Source: Dacryopinax spathularia | Lineage: Eukaryota > Basidiomycota > Dacrymycetes > Dacrymycetales > Dacrymycetaceae | Direction of reading: 5' to 3' | Assembly (NCBI GenBank): GCA_037974965.1 | Contig: JBBPFI010000003.1 | Coordinates: 2,294,001 to 2,358,000 of the forward strand | Length of the DNA: 64,000 nt | Shown: positions 45,145-55,766 of the stretch, one piece after another | Layout: each line of letters begins with the position of its first letter | Position numbering within the stretch: position 1 is the stretch's first letter | Notes under the pieces: model-generated | Seen by the model: only the letters and a program-made list of their open reading frames with translations | Told to the model about the DNA's origin: nothing | The model's database searches: none | Translations under genes and position numbers: made by a program

Positions 45145-46688
45145 ATGTGCGCCCAGCGACCTGCCTCCCTCCAGAGCTCCCCGCCGGTGTACAACTCGGT
45201 GCCCATCTCCACCCTTCCGCTGTATCGCCGTCTCCTCTTTCCTTTACTCCCTCCATCAAGCCCCACTCCTCCCCTCTTCCGCCACGGTACGCCCGAGCTC
45301 GACGTCGTCACGTACGAGCTCATCGCGGTCATCCTACGCTCCCATGTCTCGCCATGGTATACGAGGCTCACCCGCGACAAGACGTTCGTTCCTCAAGTAT
45401 CGGTCATTATCGCCCACCTCTTGCGCGAGGTCGAGCGACGCATTCTTGCCGCTGATCTTGCCCTTCTCGCCTATACGATCATCCCTGCGCTGCTTACCCA
45501 GCATTATCGCGACTACCGAGCCGCTGCTAGCCATCATGCACTATGTGCCTCGACCTCGATCTGCCAAAGCTTCAACGCTCTCCAGCCGCATGTCTCCGTA
45601 GCGCCAGGATTACCCACCGTGAATGAAGAATACCTCAGGCAAATGGTCGAGCGGGTGTTGAACTCTTGTCTGCCCAAGGAAGACTGGGATGCGGAGACCG
45701 AGCGGACGATTGTGAGGGAGGTGTTGGTCGGGCCGGTGCTGGGCAACGTGCTCCCTAGGCTGAGCCAGCCATGGTTTCTGTTCAATCTGATGCTGGGTGT
45801 CTTGGGATCAAAGAGAAGGTCGGGTATCCGGGTGCGTTTTGTACAAGATCTGGATAAGAAACGTTCTGCTCATATCGATTGTAGGGTCAGCCAACCGCCA
45901 AACCGGCCGTCACCTCGACGAGACAGCTACTGGTTCTCCTCATTGGCGTCTTGCACGCTATTACATCCACCTTACATTTTGCTGTCACTTTGCTGCAGTC
46001 ATTGTCACGATTTCTCGCATCTTTGCCTGCGAACAACCAGGAGGAACGCAAGCCTCGGTATTACGCCTCCAATCTGCTCGTTCTGCTCGCAACCGTCTTC
46101 GACTTGCCCTCACGCCTCGTTTCTGAGCTCCTCTTATCTTTATTTTCCATCATTCTCGCTCTCCTCCAACCTCTCCTGGATCGGTGCGCATACATGCCCT
46201 TCATGAGAAACGGCGCTTAACATTGTCACAGCATCCTCTACCATATCCTACACGCGCATATACTGACGGCAAATAACGCCGCTTCTGTTGTGAGACGTGC
46301 AAGCTCGATCCTCTATCCGAATGGCGCTCCTGCTCCGCCGACAGTCGAACCTCCCGCAGAAGAGCAGCTCCGGACCCGCGAGCAGCTGGAAACACGGCTG
46401 AGGGATCTGCTGCCCTATGGCATCGACGCTCTACTCATGGGTCCTACCCCAGAAGCTCGGACCAGCATAGCGAAGGAGATCCTTGCACCGCTCAGCGACG
46501 CGAACTGTAACCTTCACCTCATTATGCGCCTGCTCGACGCTATCCTGCTTACTTTGTTTCCGGAAATCGCCGCTAACGTTCCGACCGTTCCCACCTTCAG
46601 CATTACTGGACCCATCGCCGACGCGACTAAATATGACAGCGACTCGGAGTCGAACAGGGAGGGATTCTCGACGCCGCTTTCGCATTGA
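45145..46688 (+). CDS. PXA-domain membrane protein
   Basis: Three exons (45145-45831, 45885-46183, 46232-46688) give 480 residues. The first 230 residues fit a PXA domain: LDVVTYELIAVILRSHVSPW, IIAHLLREVERRI, IIPALLTQHYRDYR, YLRQMVERVLNSCLPKEDWD and REVLVGPVLGNVLPRLSQPWF. A hydrophobic region (LLVLLIGVLHAITSTLHFAV, then a second segment ending LLALLQPLLD-like) suggests membrane anchoring, and the rest is helical. No PX or RGS domain follows, so it resembles the short fungal PXA proteins rather than sorting nexins 13/14/19 or Mdm1. PXA proteins act in endosome and vacuole organisation and lipid-droplet contacts. Start taken at the first ATG of the frame. Confidence 0.8.
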
Positions 46689-47346
46689 TCGTTCATCTTC
46701 CCTTCCGGCTTTCGTTGTGATACCTTGCATTCTCTTACCCGCAAGTCCGACTGGTTGACTCATTTAATTTGGAGGCTTATACCTTTGCGACCGGATGTAA
46801 TACCATTCTGTGCTATACGACGAAATCGGAATGCACCAATTGAAAAGAAAGATCGGTCTCCGATTCCGCACGACCGGGCAGCTTCCAAATTCCAATCCAA
46901 AGGACGCTATACAGCGCGCGCGGGCCAATCGAAGAAGCCCTCGAGCGCTCGTAGAAACTTCCCACTGAGGCGAAATGTCGAAAAAGTGAGGGGTCTAAAC
47001 AGCGCTATGAGAGCTCGGTGTTGGTGGAGAAGGAAGTGAGAAGTCCTGTAATGAGGGCATAATGACCAGCAGGTCGCTCTCAGTAGTGCATACAACTTCA
47101 TTGAATAATGACTTTTGGAGAACACGGAGTTGTTGTTTTGATTGCTTCATTGCGGCTGACGTCATATGCTCTTCTGCCTCCGGCGTCCTCCTACGCCAAT
47201 CGTCCAAATCTTGTACCGTTCCCCGCCCTGCACCCCGCACAGAACTATACCACACCACCACCACTACCACCACCACCATTGACCCACTGTCTGCTAACTC
47301 GATACATAAAAGAAAGACCAGCCAAAGAAGAAGAAGAAGAAGAGTA
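46689..47346. other. Intergenic upstream of F-box gene
   Basis: No supported gene. An ACC/CCA repeat (about 47250-47278) and a GAA run (about 47325-47343) immediately precede the F-box start codon and probably lie in its leader. Confidence 0.5.
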
Positions 47347-48416
47347 ATGTCCGACTTGCTACACGATGTCTTCCGCCCACCTGTTGGCGAACTAGAGGCG
47401 CTCGGGCTCGCTTCCCCGCCTAGAGCCTCCACTGGCAGCAGCGGCAGTTCCAGCAACGGAAACGGGAGCACGAGCGCGAGTGCTGGTGATGCTACGGGAG
47501 GAGGGCAACCGGTCAACGGGACTGTGCGGTCGCCTAGGAGTGGCTCGCCAGAACGAGCGGACGAGGGCGCGAGCAGCGAAGATGAGGAGGTTGGCGTTGT
47601 GCGTCTTCTCCAATCCCTCGCTGTGCGCCGTATGACTCAATCTGGCCTACTACCCCTGTTTACAGGTCTCAGGATCCGCCACACCCGTCCGCCTGAGCCG
47701 GCCAGGAAGCCCAACACGCCTACCAGGCGCATCGTCCCGCCGCGCTCCTGGTCCTCTGATCCTCTCCCAAGCGAGCAAGACGGACCCCTTTAGACGACTC
47801 AACACCGAGCTGGTCATTCGGATCCTTATGCTCCTCCCGCCGGAAGACCTCGCGCGGTGTAGCAGAGTGTGCAAGAAATGGTGTAATTCGCAGGCTGCGA
47901 ACTTCGGTCCGTCATTTTCCTGCTTAGTGCTATGCGGAACTGGTTGCTAATCGCGGTTCTTTTTCTGTGGTGGGGTGTACAGTCTGGTTCAGACATACGA
48001 GAAACGCTGCACTGCCGGATTCTGCGCCGCCCCCGACGGCGCTGGGGAGTACGACGCCAACATGGACCAAGCGCGAGTCGAAGCAGAACTGGCGGAGGGA
48101 GTACGCTGCCCAAATAGCAAAACAGCGGGACGACCCTCCGCCCACGCTCCCTCCCTTCTCGCGCGGCTCGTCTCGGCCTTCGTCCCGCGCTGGCACGCCT
48201 TCGGGGTACAAGACACCCCGGGAGATCAAAGAGGAAGAATGGGCAAAAGAGGAGGAACAGAAGGAGAGACCGAGTAAGGTGGAGATGCGGGAGGCGTATA
48301 AGGAGCTCGGGGGGCGGAAAGCCCGGGTGAAGGGCAGCGGCGGGTGGGAGAAGAGCGCAGGGAGGGATAGGACGGCGTATGGCGATGACTCGAGCGGGTT
48401 TGGGGAGGAATATTGA
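47347..48416 (+). CDS. F-box protein
   Basis: Three exons (47347-47598, 47666-47906, 47983-48416) give 308 residues. The first 85 residues are Ser/Gly-rich and disordered. The F-box lies at about 124-160: DPFRRLNTELVIRILMLLPP, EDLARCSRVCKKW. The C-terminal part contains NWRREYAAQIAKQRDD and a charged tail (REIKEEEWAKEEEQKERPSK), with no WD40, LRR or other substrate domain recognisable. F-box proteins bind Skp1 and recruit substrates to SCF ubiquitin ligases. The first intron (47599-47665) keeps phase and brings the F-box into frame; without splicing the frame runs into stops. Confidence 0.82.
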
Positions 48417-49340
48417 TGGGCGGTGAATCCGGATTGTATGAAAATGCGAGGTTTGGCTAGGAGGCGCTTGTATAAAATGTAGATAGAAGAGCCAGGAAGG
48501 AAGGCTATGACATGACCTGTTTTTTATGATGATGTCTTCGCACTTTTTCACTAGCCTGACCGACATGAGCGATAGGGCGACAATGGTTGTCAGGTCCCAG
48601 CTAGTGCCGTTTTGCCCCCGAAACAAAAGGTCGCGTTCTCTGACTGTTCTCTCCTTCCTTGAACCACCAAGTGGTCCCAGGAACTTATGTGGGCGCTGTG
48701 TTCGCGTCTCTTGTTAAGTCGTGACCTGCGCTCACAGCGCCCTCAATCCGTCCACCAGAAGCACATACATTTTACGAATAAAGTCCAATTCATTGAAAGA
48801 TGCTCCCAAGTATTGATGCCCTCTTACCGAAGCTGCACTTACCGGTCTATGAGTCAACCCTGACCCTAACGTAACCAACAATACCCAGCATATGAGACAC
48901 AAACACACACACGCACAAAATCCCTACGATCTTCACCCCAAAATCAAAACACCCTCCATCTTCTCAGCTGGTACATACTCGGCTTAAAGCCTAGCCCCAT
49001 GAGCTGTTTAGAAGTCTGTTACGAATGTGGCGGTTGGAATGTGGGATAAGGTTCTGTCTAAGTTGCAAATGGGCGAATGGAAGCAATTAATGGTTTAGCT
49101 GAGCTTAGCGCTGTGCTTCCGCTCCGTTCGCGGGCCAACATCATTTCGTCGGTTGACTCCTTCCGTCCCCCGCGCCGCCCCCTCCGAACCAACACTTCCC
49201 ATCCCTATCCCTGTTCAGTTGGGAAACAACAACGGGTGTGTGTCGACCCCCTCCTTTACTCTCTACAACTACTACCGTCTTATTACCCACCGCGCTCAAC
49301 GTACAACGACTAGGCGAGCTAGGGACTACGAGAAGCAAGC
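48417..49340. other. Intergenic between F-box and PHD-finger genes
   Basis: About 920 bp; CA-rich stretch near 48898-48916. No supported gene. Confidence 0.5.
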
Positions 49341-51590
49341 ATGGACATGGAGGTCGATGTGGATGGTGGAGACGGCGGCTCGGGAACATGGACAGCGCTA
49401 GAAGACCTCAAACAGCGGATGAGGGAGAAAGCGGGCTGGGTGGCGACCGCACCCGTCCATCCGCTCGCGAGAGTCGACCCCGTTTGGCTGCCCGGTCCCG
49501 CTGTCGGTCCTGGTGGGAGACCGCTCGACCCGAAGGAGGTGGAGAGACGACGATTGTGGCAGCGGTGGTTGGAGAGTGAGGGGAGTGATGCTGATGTTGA
49601 CGACGACGACGAGGAGGATGAGAAGGAGGGTGTGGGCGTGGTTGAGGGTGAGGAGGAGATGGAGGCTAGAGGGCGGGCGAGGGCAGGAAAGTGGGCACTG
49701 GGGAGGGGGAAAAACGTCCCTTTCCCTTCGGCTACCGCTGCGGGTGGCGAGGAAATGCGGCTTTGGGCACCCCGGTCGGCGGACGCATTGCTCGCACTCT
49801 TCTCCGCCACTCGTGCTCGCCGGCGTAGGGCTCTTCGGGCCCTTCGGGCACGGGAAGACTCGCTCAACCTCTCGTCCGCCGCTTCCTCCGAAGATGAAGA
49901 CTCGCACACGAGCGCCGCTGCGACCGAGACGGTCAACTGCGTCTGCGGCAGCGGCGTGGACGACGGGACAAGTATGGTTCAATGCGATAGCTGCGAGTAC
50001 TGGAGTCATATGCAGTGCGTAGGCATGGATCAGGACGAGCTGCCGAACACGTGGTTCTGTCGAGCCTGCGCACGGGCAAGGAAAGGCAAAGGTCGTGCTC
50101 GGGCAGCAAATGCCGTTTCAGCCACTGTCAGCGCTGCTGCTGCTACTCGGTCTACAGGAGGAGCGGTACGAAAGGGCAAGAGCGGCAAGCTGCCCAGGCT
50201 ACGGTCGACGAAGAAGACCACCTCGAGCGGTAAGCACGGCCTCCTTTCTCCCCCTCCAACAGGACTTTCGACAACCCGCACACTCGCACTCCAAGAACCC
50301 AGCACTCCCACTCGCGCCCCGCTGCAACCAGAGCCGACCTTCGTCCCCGCGGACGACAGCGGGATCCACGGTCGTGCCGCCCTGCGCATGAAGGGCGCTG
50401 AGATCCTAGTACCCAGGACGCCAACGCCAAGTATGGGCGGGCCAACACCATGGCTGCATCAGACGCCGACATTCGCTCGCCCAGGCGAACAACCGTATCC
50501 TGGTACTATGGATAGCGCCGGGCACGCTCAGAGGCAAGGGCAGCCGTACGGACCTGGGCGGGGACAGCCACAGGGGTATGGATATGGAGTGTATACGCCG
50601 CAGTCGGATCGGAAAGCGCATATTTACTCCTACGACAACCCCTATACATCGCCGTACGCCGTCCCACCCCCGCTTTCTCCACTCAAGTTCTCCCGCCCTG
50701 GCGACCCCGTGCAACCCAACAGCCGCACATACTACCAAACATCAAAACCACCGCACCCTTCCGAACTGCTCAACTCCCCCGATCCGTCCTCCCGGCGGGA
50801 CGCCTCGCACCCTTACCCGCCCTCCGCAGGCTTAGGACCAGGACAGTACGATTTCGGGAGCACTCCATCCCGTGGACTCAAGTTCGGAGCACCCTTCGAC
50901 GGCCAGGCGGGGCTGATGACCCCACTCGGTTTCTCCGCAGGCCCTGGGTTCGGCTCCAACTCCAACTCGCTGCACGGTCACTCGTATTCCCATTCGTACA
51001 GTAACAGCATCACGAGCTTCTCCGGCTTCTCCGGCCCCCCTCCGACAAAGGGCGCAGGCGCGGGAGGGGAAAAACGCAGGAGCTGGGAGTTCCCGCCCGC
51101 GGCTGGGATTGCCGGCAAGCCGCCGCCTTCCTGGGGCTTGCTTACGCCTGTGGTTGGGGACGACTCGCCCCGGCGGGATCGGGATCGGTCGCCATCTCAT
51201 TCTCCAACTCGTTCGCCTGTGCGAGAAGGCCGACAGGGTGGGAAGGGCCACGCAAGATTACCAAGTTATGGCTTCTCGAACTGGATAATCACCTCGCCCG
51301 AACTGCCGAACCGCACCGCCCCTGTATCAGCAACAGCACCCGCAGCTCCTGGCCAGGCGCCAAATGCATCAAGCATGTCAGAGTCGAAGAAAACTCTGGG
51401 ACTCGGGATACCCCTCTCCATGCCCGGCAGCCTGGGGGCGCCGTTCTCGCTAAGCTCCGAACGGGTGGACCCCTCTGACCGGAATGAACGCGCTGGGGCG
51501 AGGCTGACGAAGGCGGAGAGCGATGAGGAGGGGGATGTGAGACGTGAGTTTGCTCTCGTTTTGCGCGTTTGGAAGGGGGACTGGGACTGA
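49341..51590 (+). CDS. PHD-finger protein (chromatin reader)
   Basis: One long exon encodes 749 residues. The start (MDMEVDVDGG) is the first ATG. An acidic stretch occurs near residues 85-115. A PHD finger lies at about 200-245, with the Cys4-His-Cys3 pattern in CVCGSG, MVQCDSCEYWSHMQC and WFCRAC. A basic region (KGKGRARAANAVS, KKTTSSGK) and a long Pro/Ser/Gly-rich disordered tail follow. PHD fingers of this kind read histone H3 tails, as in Set3/Cti6-like subunits, but I cannot name an orthologue. The last codons may be intronic: a consensus donor at 51544 and acceptor at 51603 would replace the final 15 residues with HMIEQM, ending at 51623 (740 residues). Confidence 0.85.
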   Translation: MDMEVDVDGGDGGSGTWTALEDLKQRMREKAGWVATAPVHPLARVDPVWLPGPAVGPGGRPLDPKEVERRRLWQRWLESEGSDADVDDDDEEDEKEGVGVVEGEEEMEARGRARAGKWALGRGKNVPFPSATAAGGEEMRLWAPRSADALLALFSATRARRRRALRALRAREDSLNLSSAASSEDEDSHTSAAATETVNCVCGSGVDDGTSMVQCDSCEYWSHMQCVGMDQDELPNTWFCRACARARKGKGRARAANAVSATVSAAAATRSTGGAVRKGKSGKLPRLRSTKKTTSSGKHGLLSPPPTGLSTTRTLALQEPSTPTRAPLQPEPTFVPADDSGIHGRAALRMKGAEILVPRTPTPSMGGPTPWLHQTPTFARPGEQPYPGTMDSAGHAQRQGQPYGPGRGQPQGYGYGVYTPQSDRKAHIYSYDNPYTSPYAVPPPLSPLKFSRPGDPVQPNSRTYYQTSKPPHPSELLNSPDPSSRRDASHPYPPSAGLGPGQYDFGSTPSRGLKFGAPFDGQAGLMTPLGFSAGPGFGSNSNSLHGHSYSHSYSNSITSFSGFSGPPPTKGAGAGGEKRRSWEFPPAAGIAGKPPPSWGLLTPVVGDDSPRRDRDRSPSHSPTRSPVREGRQGGKGHARLPSYGFSNWIITSPELPNRTAPVSATAPAAPGQAPNASSMSESKKTLGLGIPLSMPGSLGAPFSLSSERVDPSDRNERAGARLTKAESDEEGDVRREFALVLRVWKGDWD

Positions 51591-51623
51591 TAAGATGTCA
51601 CAGATATGATTGAGCAGATGTGA

Positions 51624-52172
51624 TGCCCTGTCTGGATCCGATTCCATGCTCGGTCGCTCGCTCGCCTCGCTGCGTTCCCCCTTCCAGTTTCTATTTACTT
51701 CCTTACAGTATCGATTTCAGTTCAACGTGCTCTCGACGGTCTCTTTCTCTCTCGCCCACTCTGGTCCCGATTCACTCACTCTCTTTCGACTCATCGTAAC
51801 TTACATCCCAACCCATCATTACTGCTGTTGTTTCCATATTCCACCGTCCGACGCGTCATATCCTGTCGCTCTCGTTCCAAACCAGCATGCAAAAGGAGCG
51901 AGAGAAGGCGAAATGCCCAGGAACTCGTTCCTGTTACTGCGTTGACCCTCGGCCCACATGCCGGGCCCTCACCATGCGCTCTTTGTGTAGCTCTCTCGTT
52001 TCTTTTCTCTTTTCCCTACCGTTGTACTCTCCCCAAAGAAGAAATATAGTAGAATGTAGCTTAAGAAGTGTAATGCCAATAAGTCGAATCATGTTGAAAC
52101 GTTCAAGCTTACATTCCGCCGTCAAGTGTGAATACAAGAATGACCAGCTATTAATAACTAAAACCGTTCGAG
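51624..52172. other. Convergent intergenic region
   Basis: Between the PHD-finger gene and the membrane-family gene; pyrimidine-rich on the plus strand, no gene supported. Confidence 0.5.
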
Positions 52173-54617
52173 TTACTTCGGCGCCTGAAGAAAAGGAGTG
52201 AGGCTTTGACCACGTCCACCCTGCAGCGCGTCGATGTCCCGGGCGATAATGAGTGGTACACAACCGGGCGCACGATCGTCAAATGCCTCCTTTTGGGACT
52301 TGTACCATGCCCTCAAATGGTTGACACAGCAGCAGAGGCATTGATTTGACTGAAGAAAGGGGATGAATTTCCCGGTACTTTGCGTCTGCTGCGGTCGTCT
52401 TGATGACCCCACTCTGAAAGCCGAGAAGCGCGGTGATGGTGGGCTTGGCGGGTCAAATGCGTCCCATAGTACCACCCAACGAGAAAGAACGTTTTTTGAG
52501 AGCAAGCGAACGCCCACTGGTGGTAGGATCACTGTAGGGGTCTGATGATAGCTGGCGATTGGTCTGTCTGGTGACCAAAAGCCTTCGCTCTCGAGAAGGT
52601 AGATCCCATCCATGCGCATGCCGGGACAACGGGACCTGCCAGCGCAAGGCAGTGGGAATGAAGACAATAAGACCATATCCGTGATACTCCGTGGGCATAT
52701 GTAGACTCGGCGCTTCAAGGACAGAATGTCGACTATGTATCGAATGCCAAGAAAGGGCTGTTGCTGTTCAATCACCTCCATGGTGTACACTATCTCCTTG
52801 GAACAGGTATCGCTTAGAGCCGCTCTTGGATTGTATTCACGCATTTGACGTTTGTCAGAGGAGCTGCGGTTATCGACTGGCCAGTGATCCACCAGCATGT
52901 CGTAAAGAACATCGTCGTATTCGATACCGCCAGGCATGAGATAAATACGCGAGATTTCAATCGGATCATCCGTTACATTGCACAACGCATGCGCATGGAT
53001 ACACAAGCCTTGGCTGACGAGCGCGATGATATCCGAGCGTTCCTCATTTCCCGTGGAGGGTGAAGTAGCAATGAAGAGACGCACGGCCTCGTTGAAATAG
53101 TCAAAGTTCATCACATGCTCCAAGGCCCTATGAAATGGAACTTCAGCAGTGCGCACGCTAGTCAAAGCAGACAAGCTCTGTCGATATAAGCGTTCCAGGG
53201 CAGCTCTCTTAGGCCCCAGCACAATGTGAAGGTATACTCTCGAGAGAATCGCAGTGAGCGCCGAAAGCATGAGAACCAAGGCAGGCAGGCAGATTGCTGC
53301 TTCAGAGCGGACGAGAGCGGTGGACCCAGTTTCCGTCACAATGTGACATCCTGGACACCGGCACTCGAGAGTGACCATGGTCATGGCATCATCAAAACGC
53401 GACACAGCTTCCTTGAATGAGGTGTTTTGATAGAGTGTTTCCGTCAAGACAAGCATAAGAGATTCTGACCGAGTCAATTCAGGTAGCCACTGCTTGACAG
53501 TCTCAACGAAGTTTAGGCCATATCCAAGATTACCACCGCAAGCCAACCTGACCGAATCAGGTAAGTGTAGCTGCTGGCCATACAGCCCGAACATGCAGAA
53601 CGCATAGCCCATTGCCTTCCCACAGATGGCGGCGAACGGCCCGGATAAGAGAGCTTCAACGTGGGGACCAAACGTGCTAGTCAGCGCAGCATCCCACATG
53701 ACACGTCCATAATCGAGTATGAGACTCTCGCTGCTTCCCATTGATGTGCGCGGCCGAAGGAGCGCCCAGCCGTTGGGAATGATGTGACAACGTTGAGCCA
53801 CTCTTAGTCCATCAGGATTAGCAAGGTCATGGTATGTGACCTGCAATGTGTGTTTTGAGCTCCCGCGACTGCCGAGGACTACCACGGAGTCGTCCGTAGT
53901 CGTACGCATTTGGATCGCGAAGTCCATTAGCCAGTGAGCTACGGCAGCCAGCCATCCACAGTCGATCCCACCTGCGAGTTGGATGATCCCTTCCTTTGAG
54001 CTTGCTGAAAGCTTGATAAGGTCTTGAAGAGCCGCGACCAACTCCTTGACGGGTACCTCTCGTTTGCCTCGGTTGGTCGTCGACTTGTACGCCTGGAAAG
54101 TGGTCTGACCCAAGAGAATGCCGAAATGGGACGACGCTAGTGCACCGGATAGCGCCCCTACGAGGCGCGTCCACTGATCGATAGACGGTGTAAGTTGTGT
54201 CGACACCGGCGCTGTTGCCCATAGCTGCTCGAGTATTCTTGCCGACGTCTCGGGTTGATAACACTCTGACAAGCAGCCAATGAGGCCGACCAGAGCCAGC
54301 CCTTCCTTGGATTCGACCAGCCGGCGGATGATGTGTTTGATACCGAAGCCAAACCACAGAGATGTGTGATACGCTCTGGACACTTTCATGTTCCGTACAG
54401 AGCTCATGATGTTATCGGCGGCCAGGCGGCCCACCGCGAGGCGTGCACCTATCGCATAGCCCGCCGAGAGGGTATGAGGTTCGATTCCTCGGTGGACGGC
54501 GCGTTCGAGGAGAGCCTTTGCAGCAGTGTAGGAGAGGGGTCCGATGGAGGGGATGTCCACCTGTCCTTGAACTTGAAAGGCATTACTACCAGCTGAGGAA
54601 TCCGCGCCGGCAGACAT
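52173..54617 (-). CDS. Uncharacterised fungal membrane-associated protein (full-length paralogue of the gene at 1-1197)
   Basis: Uninterrupted 814-residue frame. The N-terminal half has fungal-family-like blocks such as LVGALSGALASSHFGILLG and LAGGIDCGWLAAVAHWLMD, followed by LQVTYHDL. The middle has the Cys motif ECRCPGCHIV, then one clear hydrophobic segment (ICLPALVLMLSALTAILSRV). The C-terminal half contains NVTDDPIEISRIYLMPGGIE and FLQSNQCLCCC. I know of uncharacterised fungal proteins with comparable GxDCGWLAA blocks but no assigned function. The partial gene at the left edge shares the whole C-terminal half from the Cys motif onward, well diverged. No introns are needed. Confidence 0.75.
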   Translation of the reverse strand: MSAGADSSAGSNAFQVQGQVDIPSIGPLSYTAAKALLERAVHRGIEPHTLSAGYAIGARLAVGRLAADNIMSSVRNMKVSRAYHTSLWFGFGIKHIIRRLVESKEGLALVGLIGCLSECYQPETSARILEQLWATAPVSTQLTPSIDQWTRLVGALSGALASSHFGILLGQTTFQAYKSTTNRGKREVPVKELVAALQDLIKLSASSKEGIIQLAGGIDCGWLAAVAHWLMDFAIQMRTTTDDSVVVLGSRGSSKHTLQVTYHDLANPDGLRVAQRCHIIPNGWALLRPRTSMGSSESLILDYGRVMWDAALTSTFGPHVEALLSGPFAAICGKAMGYAFCMFGLYGQQLHLPDSVRLACGGNLGYGLNFVETVKQWLPELTRSESLMLVLTETLYQNTSFKEAVSRFDDAMTMVTLECRCPGCHIVTETGSTALVRSEAAICLPALVLMLSALTAILSRVYLHIVLGPKRAALERLYRQSLSALTSVRTAEVPFHRALEHVMNFDYFNEAVRLFIATSPSTGNEERSDIIALVSQGLCIHAHALCNVTDDPIEISRIYLMPGGIEYDDVLYDMLVDHWPVDNRSSSDKRQMREYNPRAALSDTCSKEIVYTMEVIEQQQPFLGIRYIVDILSLKRRVYICPRSITDMVLLSSFPLPCAGRSRCPGMRMDGIYLLESEGFWSPDRPIASYHQTPTVILPPVGVRLLSKNVLSRWVVLWDAFDPPSPPSPRFSAFRVGSSRRPQQTQSTGKFIPFLQSNQCLCCCVNHLRAWYKSQKEAFDDRAPGCVPLIIARDIDALQGGRGQSLTPFLQAPK

Positions 54618-55766
54618 GTTGATGAACGAGGCTGTATTCGGTATTGCTTAAGTGTCGACTGGATTGCAGGTTTAGTCAAGATCAGGAAGGCGAGAGAAAC
54701 GCGTACGTACATCGGCAATGGAGAGCCAGCAAACAGTGCTATGGTCCGATTTTTCAGCTCAAGAGAGTCGGTCGAGGGGTATACAGGAGTAGGTGGAGAT
54801 GATTTTGGTGGTAGACACAGGAGGGATCGTTTGGGATCAAGTCGTGCTTGCAGTGAGACAAAGCATGTTGTTATCGAACAGAGCGTGGCAGTGCGTTCAC
54901 ATCAGGTGTTCAGAAGGATTGAGAAGACACCCACGCGCCTCGTGAACGCACAAAGGCGAACCTCCCTCCAAGTGACAAAACGGCCGCTTAGCTCGTTGCT
55001 AGCAGAATCAAGAAGCGTGTGAATGGGGAAGTATCCTGCTTGGACAAAATTCTTGTCATGCGCGTTGTTGCCAAAGCGCGACCATCGAGAACAAAGGTAT
55101 GACGCTTGTCGCGGCTGACCAGTCTCATCAGGAAGGAAGCTAGAAATGATGCGGGGCCCTTGATGGCGTATACGCCGGATTTTGCGGTCGCTTTAGCTCC
55201 TCAACAAGTTAGTCCACGGGCGACAATAGCCGGGCCGAGAACAGAGTGATTGTCGACCAAGTAAGACTAAGAATGGTAGTGGTTGCTCGACGTCAATTGT
55301 TCGCGATCATCCAGCGTCATACCGCAAGTGTTAGGTGGTGCTGAAGCAGGATGACAGCGTTACCGTGAGAACATGATCGGATTAGGTGCAGGTCATTGTT
55401 GTAAAAGTCTATGAATCGGAGCCGCTGATGGCAGAGCGTATAAGTTGTTAGTGTTGTAGGGTGTGGGGTTGCCCAATCGAGTCACGGTAGCGCCAAGATC
55501 GGCTCCTAAGAAGCGCCCGTTCCTGCAGGGCGCCCGGAGCTTTTCCAACCCAACACCCCTCCTTAAATTTGTTTCTCTCATTTAAACCGGTTCCGCTTCT
55601 CTCCCGACAATCGTTTCACCCCACCGCGTAATCTCCTAGATATCGCTTGTTCCTGCTCCTTAAATCTGCTAATTCTTCTCGCGTTATTACTGCTCGGCCA
55701 ACCGACGATTTCACTATAAAACCCTTGATCAAGAGCGCAAAGCGTGAAATCGAGATCGACACCAAC
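54618..55766. other. Intergenic, divergent promoters of membrane-family gene and aminotransferase
   Basis: About 1.15 kb. A TATAAA at 55715-55720 is 47 bp before the aminotransferase ATG. No coding sequence supported. Confidence 0.5.

Noticed and set aside
47666-47793. Unspliced continuation of the F-box gene's first frame
   Set aside because: Only splicing at 47598/47666 yields the F-box; the unspliced frame gives a featureless tail and a stop.
54470-54500. Sequence GGTTCGATTCCTC resembling a tRNA T-loop
   Set aside because: Lies inside the coding exon of the membrane-family gene, with no acceptor-stem or anticodon-arm partner.
55647-55766. N-terminal extension of the branched-chain aminotransferase that might act as a mitochondrial presequence
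   Set aside because: Upstream frame starts at TTG with no ATG; a TATA element lies inside it.
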